Source of the DNA: Gemmatimonadaceae bacterium
Lineage (GTDB): Bacteria; Gemmatimonadota; Gemmatimonadetes; Gemmatimonadales; Gemmatimonadaceae
Assembly: GCA_014377535.1 (NCBI GenBank)
Contig: JACMPK010000112.1
Span: 1-61,902, forward strand
Direction: 5' to 3'
DNA length: 61,902 bases
Both the position numbers and the translations under genes were made by a program. Each line of letters begins with the position of its first letter. Position 1 is the stretch's first letter. The notes below the pieces were generated by a model. That model was not told the DNA's origin. It saw only the letters and a list, made by a program, of their open reading frames with translations, and did not search any database. Below are positions 1 through 9,068 of the stretch, piece after piece.

Positions 1-871
1 ACCGCGTGTAATGCCGGAAGAACCATGTCATGATCGGGCGGTTGAGCGGCTTAGCCAGCGCGTTTCGCGTGTAGCTTTCCGTCGTCGTGTCGCTGCCCCC
101 GACGGGATACACGGCCACGATGCTGACCGGGGGCCGCACGCCGGTACTGCCTCGCACCTGCATGGCCGTCGCGAGTGCGAGGTTGCCGCCGGCACTTTCA
201 CCAACCAGCGCGATGCGCGTGCTGTCCCCGCCGATCTGCGATGCGTTGCGTACGGCCCAGAGGTAAGCAGCATAGGCATCGTCGTGAGCCGCAGGAAACT
301 TGTGCTCCGGCGCCTTGCGATACTCCACTGACATCACCACCGCTCCGGCCGCGTTGGCAAGTGCACGCGCCGACGCATCATACGTGTCGATGGTGGCGAT
401 CACAAAGCCACCGCCGTGGAAGTACACGATGACTGGAAACGGACCGCTGCCGGCGGGCGTGTAGATGCGCACGGGAAGCACACCACCCGGGCCCGCGATG
501 GTGCGGTTGGCAACCTTGCCCACGGCCTCGGGCGCCACGGAGGCTTCGTTCTTCTGAAGCACGCGCTTCACCGCATCGGCGGGTGTCGGCTGACGACGCG
601 CTTCTTCAGGCGACAAGGTATCAAGCGGCTTGCCACCAAGGGCTGCGAGTTCGTCCAACACTTTTGCCTGCTCATTGGAGGCTCGTACCGAGCCCGACAT
701 GCCACCGAGGCTGTCGGCACGCGTCGTGGTGTCGGTGCGCATGGCTGTCGTCGTATCGCTGGCAGTTCGCCCGCCCGTGGAACAGGCGGTGATCGTGAAC
801 AACATCATCGTGGCCGGGACCTGCGCCAGGCGTAGCCGCAGAAGGCACATGGAAGGTAATCTGGTGTGCAT
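1..871 (-). CDS. alpha/beta hydrolase (HSL-type esterase/lipase) lipoprotein, C-terminus cut off
   Basis: The reading frame enters from residue 1 at base 871 and runs off the left edge after about 290 codons. It shows the oxyanion motif HGGGF near residue 152 and the nucleophile elbow GESAGG near 224 (Ser226). These are the hallmarks of the hormone-sensitive-lipase group of alpha/beta hydrolases, which hydrolyse carboxyl esters. The N-terminus contains a hydrophobic stretch ending ITAC (Cys30), a good lipobox, so the enzyme is probably anchored in the periplasm or outer membrane. A purine-rich ribosome site (GAGGAAAG) lies just upstream of the ATG at 871. An in-frame ATG at 889 overlaps that site and is less likely. 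The catalytic Asp and His would lie beyond the window. The substrate cannot be told. Confidence 0.9.
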   Translation of the reverse strand, partial: MHTRLPSMCLLRLRLAQVPATMMLFTITACSTGGRTASDTTTAMRTDTTTRADSLGGMSGSVRASNEQAKVLDELAALGGKPLDTLSPEEARRQPTPADAVKRVLQKNEASVAPEAVGKVANRTIAGPGGVLPVRIYTPAGSGPFPVIVYFHGGGFVIATIDTYDASARALANAAGAVVMSVEYRKAPEHKFPAAHDDAYAAYLWAVRNASQIGGDSTRIALVGESAGGNLALATAMQVRGSTGVRPPVSIVAVYPVGGSDTTTESYTRNALAKPLNRPIMTWFFRHYTR

Positions 872-999
872 TTTTCTTTCCTCGAGCATTGAATGGTGAC
901 GAGAACGCGGCTGAGCGCATCCGGAGCATGAAAGCGCACCACGCCGACTGCGCGCATGCCGGTATCCCGACATGCGCGCAGCGACATCATGACTGTGAT

Positions 1000-1848
1000 T
1001 CAGGCGGCGATGAACGGCGTCACGATCGCAAGAATTTCTGCCATCGTAAGAGGTTCGTCGAACGCCTCGGAGACTTCCTTCGCGGCGATCCCCGTCACGA
1101 TGGTCGTGACGTCGATCCCGCCCTGCATGATGTTCTGCTCATTGGCATACACGGCAGCGGTGCCCGGAATGTCAGTCAGCGCGAGCGTGACCCAGCCCTG
1201 ATTCGGCTCGTTATCCGCGAAGTTGCCGCGCAGTCGACGCACTTCGGCAGCATGTCGTCCCTCGACCGAGTGAATGGTCAATGCGGCCTGCAGCACGTCC
1301 TTGTACGGCAGTAGCGTCGGCGCCTGGCCCTTGTACGCGCGAACGCCAGTGTCCTCGAATGCCTGCGCGACGGCCAGGAACGTCGCATAGTTGGTGAAGA
1401 CATCTGCAAATGGACCAGTGCCGCTTCCGCCACCTGCGGTGTAATCGAAGGTCGGCTTTGGACGCGCAGAAGCGCCGAGCGCCGTACGCAGGTACTCCAC
1501 ATGCACGTTCTCGTGCGTTTGAATCGTGGTGAAAATCGTACGATCAGCCGCTGGAATCAGCCTGGCGGCCGCAAGGCCACGATTGTAGAACTCAAACTCG
1601 AGATATTCGAGTCGGAGTGCAAAGTTCAACACGCCGGTGACTGCCGTTGGCAGACGACCGCCCTGACCGAAGGCGGACGTTGATAGCGCGGCCAGTGCCG
1701 CCGGCACGGTGCCCATGCGCAGGCCAGCCATCACGACACCTGTAGTGCTCGCGCCACGCGCAAGTGCCGCACGACGTGAGAGCAACTGCTCGGCAATCTC
1801 GGTGTCGATCGAGTCGAGGACGCGAGTTGCATCCGATGAGTTGGACAT
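1000..1848 (-). CDS. ferritin-like domain protein with twin-arginine leader
   Basis: 282 aa. A basic N-terminal segment SRRAALA (residues 24-30) followed by a hydrophobic region looks like a Tat export signal. The mature part is a four-helix ferritin-like domain (Ferritin_2/DUF4439 type). Candidate diiron ligands are E81 or E84, E113xxH116, E165 and E196xxH199, which is the spacing expected for a carboxylate-bridged site. It starts 12 bases after the upstream ferritin-like gene, with GGAG before the ATG, and is third in an operon with that gene and a PEP-CTERM gene. Tat export would fit a protein that folds or binds metal before export. Relatives are often annotated only as desiccation-related or ferritin-like; no enzymatic role is proven, so iron storage or peroxide handling is inference. 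Confidence 0.88.
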   Translation of the reverse strand: MSNSSDATRVLDSIDTEIAEQLLSRRAALARGASTTGVVMAGLRMGTVPAALAALSTSAFGQGGRLPTAVTGVLNFALRLEYLEFEFYNRGLAAARLIPAADRTIFTTIQTHENVHVEYLRTALGASARPKPTFDYTAGGGSGTGPFADVFTNYATFLAVAQAFEDTGVRAYKGQAPTLLPYKDVLQAALTIHSVEGRHAAEVRRLRGNFADNEPNQGWVTLALTDIPGTAAVYANEQNIMQGGIDVTTIVTGIAAKEVSEAFDEPLTMAEILAIVTPFIAA

Positions 1849-1860
1849 GTCTCGTATCTC

Positions 1861-2580
1861 CTAGGTGTTGATGACGGTGATTGACTCGACGATGAACGGG
1901 CCTGCTGCCGTCAGCACGGTCTGCGGCGTGTTCGCCAGATCAAACGCTGTCGGGGCGAAGTCGCCGCTGCGAGGATTCAGAATGTCACGGATGGTCGACG
2001 CGTGACGCGCCTCGACCGACACGATCTTGCCCGCCAGCGTCAGGTATTCGGCGCTCTTGAGGTAACGCGCCGCACCGTTGTAGGCACTCACGCCAAGATC
2101 CTCGAATGTCTTTGCCGTCTCCAGCACACTGGTACGATTTGCAAAGTTTATCGTGCCGAACTTGGGAGTAAGATTCGGAATCTTGTTTGAGCCGAGCGCA
2201 GCAGCGAAGAAATTACGATGCACCACTTCATGATCGCGGATGTCGCGCAGAACACGCTGCTCATTGGCTGCGAACGTCGTGCCGAATGAGGCATTGGCTA
2301 CTACCTGCACGTAGAACGCCGCTTCGAGCTGCTCGAGTGCGTACGCGTAATTGAGCACGTCGAGCTCATTCGAAAAATCGAGTGTCACTGAACCATCCAC
2401 ACCGATCACGGCACCCGAAGGGGTGCTGGCTGGTGCAAGCAATTCCGGGCTTCCGCTCGAACAACCGGCGAAGGCGACGGCGGCACCAGTCAAACCGGCA
2501 AATCGCAGAAACTCTCGGCGATTCCGCGCAGGCTCCGGATGCGTTGCAGCTCCCGAGACATCATCATGCGTGGTATTCAT
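1861..2580 (-). CDS. ferritin-like Tat lipoprotein
   Basis: 239 aa. The leader has RREFLRFAG (twin Arg at 21-22) and then a lipobox FAGC (Cys40), so this should be a Tat-exported, lipid-anchored protein. The rest is a ferritin-like four-helix bundle, with EQLEAAFY, a D-H-E-x-x-H segment and E-A-R-H as likely metal ligands. It is a paralogue of the next gene downstream, suggesting a tandem duplication or a heteromeric pair. Its ATG overlaps the stop of the PEP-CTERM gene by four bases (ATGA), so the two are translationally coupled. Function beyond a probable diiron fold is unknown. Confidence 0.88.
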   Translation of the reverse strand: MNTTHDDVSGAATHPEPARNRREFLRFAGLTGAAVAFAGCSSGSPELLAPASTPSGAVIGVDGSVTLDFSNELDVLNYAYALEQLEAAFYVQVVANASFGTTFAANEQRVLRDIRDHEVVHRNFFAAALGSNKIPNLTPKFGTINFANRTSVLETAKTFEDLGVSAYNGAARYLKSAEYLTLAGKIVSVEARHASTIRDILNPRSGDFAPTAFDLANTPQTVLTAAGPFIVESITVINT

Positions 2581-3266
2581 GAGCGCGTCCTCCGGCGAAT
2601 CGCGATTACGGCAATTCCGAACATTCCGCTCGCCATAAGAAGATACGTCTGCGGTTCCGGAATCACGCCGAGCGAGGGCGCCATGGCCTCAAAGTTGTCG
2701 AACTTGACCAGTGGCTCCCCGAACTCGTTGGTCGCGGCAATCTGGACGGCGCTGATGTTCGTGAAGAGATCAGCAAACGAAAAGGACATGAACCCCATCT
2801 GCGTGCCGCCGAGTGTGACAGTTCGGCTCACGTTGCCACCGACGCGCATGCCGGTAAATACGACTGTCGTTCGCGCGCCATCAAACGGAGCCAGCTGGAT
2901 CGAGCTGAACGTGAAGAATGCCCCGTCCACCCGGTTGACATTGATCAGGGTTGCGATGGGCGAGTTCAGCAACAGTGACGGCGTCGTACCTCCACCGAAC
3001 ACCGGACTGTTCGGGCCGCCTGCAACAAATGCATTTTCGGATGGAGTCCCCGTGCATGGCAGTCCGACAGCCGTGAAGCGGAATCCGCTTTCCGTGTAGC
3101 AGTTGCCAACATAGCGCGTGCCTGAGCCTGGTGAACTTTCGGTCAGCGAATTGAACGTCACGGTCGTGGTTTGTGCCTGCAGCGTTGGTGCAGTCGATGC
3201 AGCGGCGAGCACGCTGAACGACAACGCGGCAAACAACCGTGTTGGTACGGTGGTGAAGTTGACCAT
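2577..3266 (-). CDS. PEP-CTERM sorting-domain protein
   Basis: 229 aa. An N-terminal signal peptide ends near residue 32 (AxA-type site). The C-terminus has the PEP motif at residue 203, then a hydrophobic helix and an RRR cluster. That is the exosortase sorting signal, so the protein should be processed by exosortase (EpsH/XrtA type) and released or attached at the surface. The middle is a beta-rich region without a recognised catalytic motif. A GGAG ribosome site precedes the ATG. First gene of a coupled operon with two ferritin-like genes, and preceded by a structured leader. No exosortase gene is in this window. Confidence 0.9.
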   Translation of the reverse strand: MVNFTTVPTRLFAALSFSVLAAASTAPTLQAQTTTVTFNSLTESSPGSGTRYVGNCYTESGFRFTAVGLPCTGTPSENAFVAGGPNSPVFGGGTTPSLLLNSPIATLINVNRVDGAFFTFSSIQLAPFDGARTTVVFTGMRVGGNVSRTVTLGGTQMGFMSFSFADLFTNISAVQIAATNEFGEPLVKFDNFEAMAPSLGVIPEPQTYLLMASGMFGIAVIAIRRRTRS

Positions 3267-3281
3267 CGGCGTTCTCCGTCG

Positions 3282-3365
3282 GGAGGGTTAGGCCAAAGCC
3301 TGCGCATGTGTACGCAGGTGACCACGCCGAGAGGCAACTCTCACGCCATCGTTGCTGCACCCTCC
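3282..3365 (-). promoter_or_regulatory. structured 5' leader of the PEP-CTERM/ferritin operon
   Basis: On the minus strand, GGAGGGT (3365-3359) can pair perfectly with ACCCTCC (3288-3282). The helix encloses two hairpins: GAGAG/CTCTC with a TTGC loop (3342-3329) and CCTGCG/CGCAGG with an 8-base loop (3318-3299). A closing helix around two hairpins is a multi-branch fold. Its 3' side ends only a few bases before the ribosome site GGAG of the PEP-CTERM gene, so it could control translation. I could not match it to the c-di-GMP-I, cobalamin, TPP, SAM-I or fluoride consensus. Structure is seen; function is inferred. Confidence 0.4.
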
Positions 3366-3505
3366 ACTGCTCCGTTCGTCAGATGCAGTCAAATATTGCG
3401 ATGTCAGCAGGGAACAGTGCGCGACAATACGTGCCGCCGTTCGGCGCCGCAGCCAGGTCCAGACACGGAACAGTACTATATGCGGCCTACGACCGAACTC
3501 GCGAG

Positions 3506-3964
3506 TTATCGTCTCAGCCCGCTGTGACGACGCTCATGACGGGGTAATTTCGAGCTCGTCGGTCCATCGCACCACGCGAATACCCCCATCTGGCTTCGCC
3601 ACGTACTGCGCTGATCCGCTCGCTTTATCAAGCAGTCGCTGCCGCTGAGGTCTGAATCCGTCAGCGCCATAACGGCAACGACGGTGTAGCGAACCAACTT
3701 TTTGCCGACCTCGACGACCTGTGTCGCCACCGATGTGATCAAACTCCGCGCGACGACCTCGGCAGATGCGAATTGGTGCTCGGCAGCAACATCACGAATC
3801 TTTTTGCTGCTGAAGCGTGCGGCAAAGTCCATTGTGTGCGAGGCCGCGGCAATGTCAGCGGCGTTGTGACGCAGTACGGCGACGCGGGCATGGTGGCTGT
3901 ACGTGTCGTTAACGACCTTAAAGTGGTCGGTGTCGATTACCATCACCGTCCGTATGAATTGTTA
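3506..3964 (-). pseudogene. decayed GGDEF (diguanylate cyclase) domain remnant
   Basis: The frame reads FIRTVMVIDTDHFKVVNDTY, the classic N-terminal half of a GGDEF domain. It later has L-x-x-S-D-C-L-I-K-R-A-D-Q, matching the LLKRADQALY region near the domain's end. The signature itself is gone: after AARF, where GG(D/E)EF belongs, the sequence reads SSKKIRD. The GDxVL motif after the first part is also altered. An in-frame TAA lies directly upstream of the first conserved codon, and no sensor domain precedes it. Only about 80 bases separate it from the glycoamylase-like gene. This is most likely a dead fragment of a diguanylate cyclase; a small expressed domain without cyclase activity cannot be excluded, since 146 codons remain open from the ATG at 3946. 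Confidence 0.7.
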
Positions 3965-4051
3965 CAGCAACGAGTCCGGCAGTTTCGACGCGTGTGGTTG
4001 CGCTGTGGCGCGGCACGATGCAAGCCGCGTCGAGGCCACGTCAGTGCTCAA

Positions 4052-5536
4052 TTACGGTCGGGCGACAGGACTGTCCAGCCAGCCGCCCGTAAATCCGGCG
4101 CGACGGAGCCCGGTCACGAGATACCGGTTCGTGCGCATGGTCTTCCAGACCAGCTCGGACCGATAATTCTCGAGCATCAATATGATCGTTCCCTGATCGA
4201 TTCCAAGGTGATCGCCCGCGACCCAGCCCAGTCCGGGCTCGATGCGGCCCATGCGCACAGGCATCGGGGTCACGAGCGACGGATTGAAGCTGTCGCGAAA
4301 TCCGTACGGCCCGAAGAGCATGGCGCCGTAGCGCTCGCGCATCGCCACCATCGCAGGAAAGGAGGCTTCCGGCGCGAATGGCAGCGACCCGATCGCAGCC
4401 GTCGGCGCAATGGTGCCGTCATCACGCTCACCGCCATCGCGATCGCCATCGTTCGAGGCACCACGTGCCCAGTAGGTGTGCAGCCGCACGGGGCGCCCGT
4501 TGATCGTGACCGCCGTGTCTGCCGGTCCATCGCTGGCGGTGAGGCCCCAGATATCGCGGCCATACCCAGTGAAACCCTGCGGGTTTGCGATGGCGTACTC
4601 GCGCTGGCTCAGCGTCGCGCGACGCGAGTTCTCGAACCAGTCGATGCCATGTTTGCGGATCCACCGGTCCTGAATGCCCCGGAAGTCGATCCAGACATGC
4701 GAGTACTGGTGCCCGAAGAGCGACGAGAAGTTTGCATGCAAATAGCCGCGATAGCTGCGCCACGGATTCGTGCGCGACCACGCATGCCACGAGTCGGGAT
4801 TGAGCGCGTGCGTGGGCGAGCCGAGTCCGAGGATGTAGACGATCATGCCCTCGTTGTAGCCCGTCCAATCGGCGCGTAGGAAGCCGCTCTCCGGCTTCCA
4901 CCCCATCGACACCAGAGGCGCGCGCGCCATGGCCCAGCGCCAGTCCACGCGTCGATAAATGGAATCCGCCACGGCGCGGATCGCGACCTCGGTGCTGTCA
5001 TCGTGCGTGTAGTAGCTCTGCGCGAACAGCACGCCGCCGAGCAGCAGCGACGTGTCGATGGTGGACAGCTCGACATCCTTGTAACGCCGCCCATCCTCAT
5101 ATCGCAAGAAGTGGTAGAAGAATCCCTTGTGCCCACCCATGCCGGCCTGCTGTGGCCCCTGCGGCAGCGTCCAGAGATACCGCAGCGAGACGAGCGTGCG
5201 TCGCGCGGATTGCTTGCGCGTGATCCAACGTCGCTCGACACCGATGGGATAAGCGGTCAGCGCAAAGCCGATGCTCGCGACCGACGAGAAGTCGCGCGTC
5301 GGCCAGCGATCATGCGCGAGCCCGGTCGTGGAATCCGTCGTATCCCAGAACCACCGGAACGTGCGCTCCACCACCGTGTCGGCGAGCGCGAGTTCACGTG
5401 CGCTCGGCGTGTACGCCACGGCCCGAGCTTGCAGCGGCGACGGGGCGGACGACGGCGCTGCGCCGCGACAGGCCGTACACAGCACGAATGCGGCGGAGAA
5501 CCAGCGCGACGACGGCGCAAGGACGCGGTCAGTCAT
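4052..5536 (-). CDS. glycoamylase-like secreted protein (GH family, PF10091 type)
   Basis: 494 aa from the ATG at 5536; an in-frame ATG six codons upstream (5554) is possible. After an N-terminal hydrophobic signal with nearby Cys residues (a weak lipobox), the frame is rich in W, Y and F. It has the conserved blocks of the glycoamylase/DUF family: TGLAHDRW, a STIDT block, YNEGM and DGTIAPTAA. These (alpha/alpha)6-type enzymes act on beta- or alpha-glucans, often cyclic beta-1,2-glucan. The gene follows a TonB-dependent receptor on the same strand, which suggests a glycan capture and cleavage unit. Substrate specificity cannot be read from sequence. Confidence 0.88.
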   Translation of the reverse strand: MTDRVLAPSSRWFSAAFVLCTACRGAAPSSAPSPLQARAVAYTPSARELALADTVVERTFRWFWDTTDSTTGLAHDRWPTRDFSSVASIGFALTAYPIGVERRWITRKQSARRTLVSLRYLWTLPQGPQQAGMGGHKGFFYHFLRYEDGRRYKDVELSTIDTSLLLGGVLFAQSYYTHDDSTEVAIRAVADSIYRRVDWRWAMARAPLVSMGWKPESGFLRADWTGYNEGMIVYILGLGSPTHALNPDSWHAWSRTNPWRSYRGYLHANFSSLFGHQYSHVWIDFRGIQDRWIRKHGIDWFENSRRATLSQREYAIANPQGFTGYGRDIWGLTASDGPADTAVTINGRPVRLHTYWARGASNDGDRDGGERDDGTIAPTAAIGSLPFAPEASFPAMVAMRERYGAMLFGPYGFRDSFNPSLVTPMPVRMGRIEPGLGWVAGDHLGIDQGTIILMLENYRSELVWKTMRTNRYLVTGLRRAGFTGGWLDSPVARP

Positions 5537-5672
5537 GATGCAATCGTGCACCATTCGTGCAGCGACTCAAATTGTCCATGTTACGCCCAACGGCTACACC
5601 TCTGACGCGGAGACACGGTGCCGCGGAGGCGTCGAGCTCGAGGCGTGCGCACGATGCGTGGATGCGCCGGAA

Positions 5673-5716
5673 GGGCCTTGGGAACTGCGTGCACGCAGTC
5701 GTACTTCCCAAAGCCC
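5673..5716 (-). other. large hairpin between receptor and glycoamylase genes
   Basis: On the minus strand GGGCTTTGGGAA pairs with TTCCCAAGGCCC (12 pairs, one G-U). It encloses a second helix CTGCG/CGCAG with a TGCA loop. It lies in the 300-base gap between the TonB receptor and the glycoamylase-like gene, both on the minus strand. There is no T-run after it, so it is more likely an mRNA processing or stabilising element, or an attenuator, than a simple terminator. The rest of this gap shows nothing else I can name. Confidence 0.5.
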
Positions 5717-5842
5717 TTCACGGTCTCGTTCATCGTGACCGATACAGCAGTCACGCGATCGAACCCTTCGTGGCTCGGCTTCGCCGTGTGAGCGGAGCTG
5801 GAAAATGTCGCCGCGCTCACGGAGGCACGCCACGATCGCCTG

Positions 5843-8788
5843 CTAGAAGTCCACCGAGAGCCCAGCCTGGAAGCGGCGGGCGTCGGAGACGACACAGTTT
5901 GCGCGACCAAGGTTGGCATTCGTGGCAGGAAGTGGCGGGATGTAGCCCTCCCAGCATCCGAGGTTGTTGAAGTTGAAGGCGTTGAACAGGTCGCCGGTGA
6001 TCGCGAGGCGGTACTGCGACGACAACGTCACCAGATCCTTCCGCAGGCGCATGTCCACATTGCGGAAGCCCCAGATGTTGCCGGGGACGATGAAGCTTTT
6101 TCTCGGCGGACGGCCGGTGTTCAAAAGCGTTTTGCCCTGCCCCGGACCATTGCCACGGCTCTCGTCGCGAATGTTGTACGGGTCACCCGAGTGCAGGCGA
6201 ATCACGCCCGAGTACTGAATGCCCCAAAGCACCGGCATGTCCACGATATAGTTCGCGACCAGCAGGTTCGGCACGTCGATGCTGGTGGGGAACTTCGGGT
6301 ACTGGCTCGCCGTGGCATAATCCAGCGAGAAGAGGTCGCCACCGCGCTGGCGTCCACGGGCGTGCGTGTAGGCGAGGCCGACGCCCCAGTTCCATTTGTC
6401 GCGTGCGATGAAGGTGTACGGCCGGTCCACCTGCAGCATGAGCGCCTGGTACCAGGTCTTCGGGCTGTTGTCGCTCAGCAGCACGTTGCTGTAGTTGGCC
6501 GAGTTGTCGGCGCAGCAGGTCCCGTTCGTGTTACGATTGCCGAAGATGTACGTGAAGCCGTTCCTGCTGGCGACGTTGCTGTACGTCGCCGCAACACGCC
6601 AGTCGGCCAGCGTCTGACGAATCCCGGCGCTGTACTGCTGCGAACTTGGTGGCCGCGTGCTGTTACCGATCAGAAAGACTTCCGGCTGCGGTGCGCTGCC
6701 GCTGGCGATGATCGACTCGAGCCCGGCCGCGGTCAGGTAGCTCGGATTCCATGCGAGCGTCGGGCGACCATCGCGCGGCTGTCCGTTGGCCGAGAACTGG
6801 AACTCGCGGATCGCGTACTGCAGTCGGAAGCGCTCGTCGAGCCCGTTGTTGAAGTTGCTGCGGTCGTAGAAGAGGCCCCAGCTGCCGAACACCGTCGTGC
6901 GCCCCGCCTCGTCCAGCGCATACGAGAAGCCGACGCGCGGCTGGATGGCGCCGTAGAACGGCTTTCGCTCGCTGCCGGTGCTGAAATACTCGCTCGGGTT
7001 GAAGCCGCGGTTGCGCAGCACCGAATCAAGGTCGGCGCGCACACCGGCCGGTGTCACGTAGTTGCGGTCGAACTGGTTCGACTCGTAGTCCCAGCGCACG
7101 CCGAGGTTGAACGTCAGCTTGCGCGTGACGCTCCAGTCGTCCTGCAGGTAGGCACCAACCTGATTGTTATTCGCCTCGATGTCCGGATTGCCGCCGCCGT
7201 AACGTGCGGTTCGCGGAAACGCGAAGCTTTCGGACGCATTGAAGATGTAGACCGGCGGGCGCACGAACGTCTTGCTGGCGGAATAGTTCAGGCGATCGAC
7301 GTTGCCGCCCATCTTCAGCAGGTGATCACCACCGGCACGAAGTCCGCTGTAGGTAAAGTCGTGGCGGATGGAGTAGCGATCCTGCACCCAGCTCTGCCCA
7401 CCGTCACGTCCGCCGAGTCGCCCGATTCCTTGGTAATCCAGGCCGATCAGCGACCGGTTCTCTGGTGTGGGCTGCCAGTTCCAGCGCGAGAAGTTGAGCA
7501 GGGTCTCGTGCAGCTGCGCGCCTCTGGCCCATGTGCGCTTCGCCACGCCGCTGTTCACCTTGTTGCGCACATTCTCGGCCGACTCGATGCTCGTCGCGCC
7601 GCCGAAGCTCCGGATGTCGGTTTCAAAGCGTCCGTTGTAACTGAGTTCGTAGTTCGTGTTTTCGTTCGCCGTGTAATTCAGCTTGCCAAGGAACAGGTTC
7701 GATCTGAAGGGCGACTGAAATGACCCGACGTTGGTGTTGAACCGGTTCACCACCTCGGCCGGAATCTGTGCGCCGGTCGGGATGGGCGAGAAGCTCACGT
7801 TCTGGCCGCGATTCTGATTGTTTGTTTCGTACGAACCGAAGAAGAACAGTTTGTCCTGGATGATCGGTCCGCCGAGCGTCGCGCCGGCGAGATAGCGCCG
7901 ATAGTCCTGCCGCGAGAACGTGGTCGGGTTGGCCGACTGGTTGCGGCGCTGGAAGCTGTCGAGCGCGACGAAGTCGTTGTTGACGTAGTTGCCGAACGCA
8001 CTGCCCGACCACCGGTTGCCGCCGGAGCGCGTGGTCGCGACGATGATCGCGCTGGATGCCTTCTGATACTCCGCCTTGAAGTTCTGCGTGATCACGCGGA
8101 ACTCCTGCACGGCATTCTGCGGAAACGGGTTGCCGCGGCTGGCGTCCTGGCCGGCGATGCCGGAGCCGGTGATGTCGTTCTTCTGGCTGGCGCCGTCGAT
8201 GAAGACGTTGATGCTGCCGGCATCGAGCGCACCGGCTCTGAACGTCCGCGTGGTGCCCTCGGCGCCTTCGCCGGAGATGCGCACACCGGGCGCGAGTGAG
8301 GCGAGTCCGAGGAAGTTGCGGTCGGAGGTCGGCAACGCATTGATCTGCGCCTGCGTGACGTTCGTTGCCACTTCCGAGGTGCGTGTATCCACCCCGCGTG
8401 TCGCCGCGACTGTGACCGTGCCGAGTTGTGCGGCGACGCTGCCGAGCACCAGGTCGAGCTGGATGACCTGCCCGATGCCGACTGTCTGGCGCCGCGTCTG
8501 CGGCTGGAGTCCGACGCGTCGAATCGCCACGTCGTACTGACCCGGCACAAGGCCAGTCAGTACGAAGAAGCCGCGATCGGTTGCGATGTTGGAGCGCTGG
8601 GCGCCGTTGGCAACGTTGGTGGCGGTAACCGTCGCGCCGACGGCGGGTGCGCCGTCAGATGTGGTGATGAATCCGCGGATGCTGCCGGTGGTTGTCTGTG
8701 CCGTGGCCAGACCGGCGCCGAGCGCGAGGGCGATGGCGTTGATGGTGACTGATCGGCAGAGCCAACGGGCGAACGAAGCTGTGTACAT
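5843..8788 (-). CDS. TonB-dependent receptor with N-terminal carboxypeptidase-regulatory-like domain
   Basis: 981 aa from the ATG at 8788, which has GGAG seven bases upstream; the longer open frame to 8890 lacks a signal at its start. Signal peptide to about residue 30 (ATAQ). Next comes a CarboxypepD_reg-like beta-sandwich (TTTGSIRGF to about 115), then a TonB plug domain and a long outer-membrane beta-barrel. The final residue is Phe (SVDF), as expected for barrel assembly. The family imports large substrates such as oligosaccharides or peptides using TonB energy. The adjacent glycoamylase-like gene hints at a glucan substrate, but no SusD homologue is present, so the substrate stays open. 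Confidence 0.95.
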   Translation of the reverse strand: MYTASFARWLCRSVTINAIALALGAGLATAQTTTGSIRGFITTSDGAPAVGATVTATNVANGAQRSNIATDRGFFVLTGLVPGQYDVAIRRVGLQPQTRRQTVGIGQVIQLDLVLGSVAAQLGTVTVAATRGVDTRTSEVATNVTQAQINALPTSDRNFLGLASLAPGVRISGEGAEGTTRTFRAGALDAGSINVFIDGASQKNDITGSGIAGQDASRGNPFPQNAVQEFRVITQNFKAEYQKASSAIIVATTRSGGNRWSGSAFGNYVNNDFVALDSFQRRNQSANPTTFSRQDYRRYLAGATLGGPIIQDKLFFFGSYETNNQNRGQNVSFSPIPTGAQIPAEVVNRFNTNVGSFQSPFRSNLFLGKLNYTANENTNYELSYNGRFETDIRSFGGATSIESAENVRNKVNSGVAKRTWARGAQLHETLLNFSRWNWQPTPENRSLIGLDYQGIGRLGGRDGGQSWVQDRYSIRHDFTYSGLRAGGDHLLKMGGNVDRLNYSASKTFVRPPVYIFNASESFAFPRTARYGGGNPDIEANNNQVGAYLQDDWSVTRKLTFNLGVRWDYESNQFDRNYVTPAGVRADLDSVLRNRGFNPSEYFSTGSERKPFYGAIQPRVGFSYALDEAGRTTVFGSWGLFYDRSNFNNGLDERFRLQYAIREFQFSANGQPRDGRPTLAWNPSYLTAAGLESIIASGSAPQPEVFLIGNSTRPPSSQQYSAGIRQTLADWRVAATYSNVASRNGFTYIFGNRNTNGTCCADNSANYSNVLLSDNSPKTWYQALMLQVDRPYTFIARDKWNWGVGLAYTHARGRQRGGDLFSLDYATASQYPKFPTSIDVPNLLVANYIVDMPVLWGIQYSGVIRLHSGDPYNIRDESRGNGPGQGKTLLNTGRPPRKSFIVPGNIWGFRNVDMRLRKDLVTLSSQYRLAITGDLFNAFNFNNLGCWEGYIPPLPATNANLGRANCVVSDARRFQAGLSVDF

Positions 8789-9068
8789 GTCGCATCTCCA
8801 GGTGGAGTGGGCGCTGGCGCCGGGCTCGTGTGGAGCACGGCGCACATGTCGTGTCTGCAGCAGCTCTCGAAACGCGAAACTGCATGGCAATCACGCGGGG
8901 AGGCGATGATGACCGGACAGGATCGAGAGTGCAGCAGTCGGACGGCTACGACCTGGGTGGGACGGCGTGCCTCTGTGCTGCAAGGCAACGTCGAGCCTGA
9001 AGGTTTGCAGATACACGGAATCAGTCAAGCTGAGCGGCTGCATGCGACTCCTCACCTCACCTGGCCAC

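Noticed and set aside
3282-3365. Structured leader as a c-di-GMP-I (GEMM) riboswitch
   Set aside because: It has a closing helix and two hairpins, but the conserved GEMM core bases are not present.
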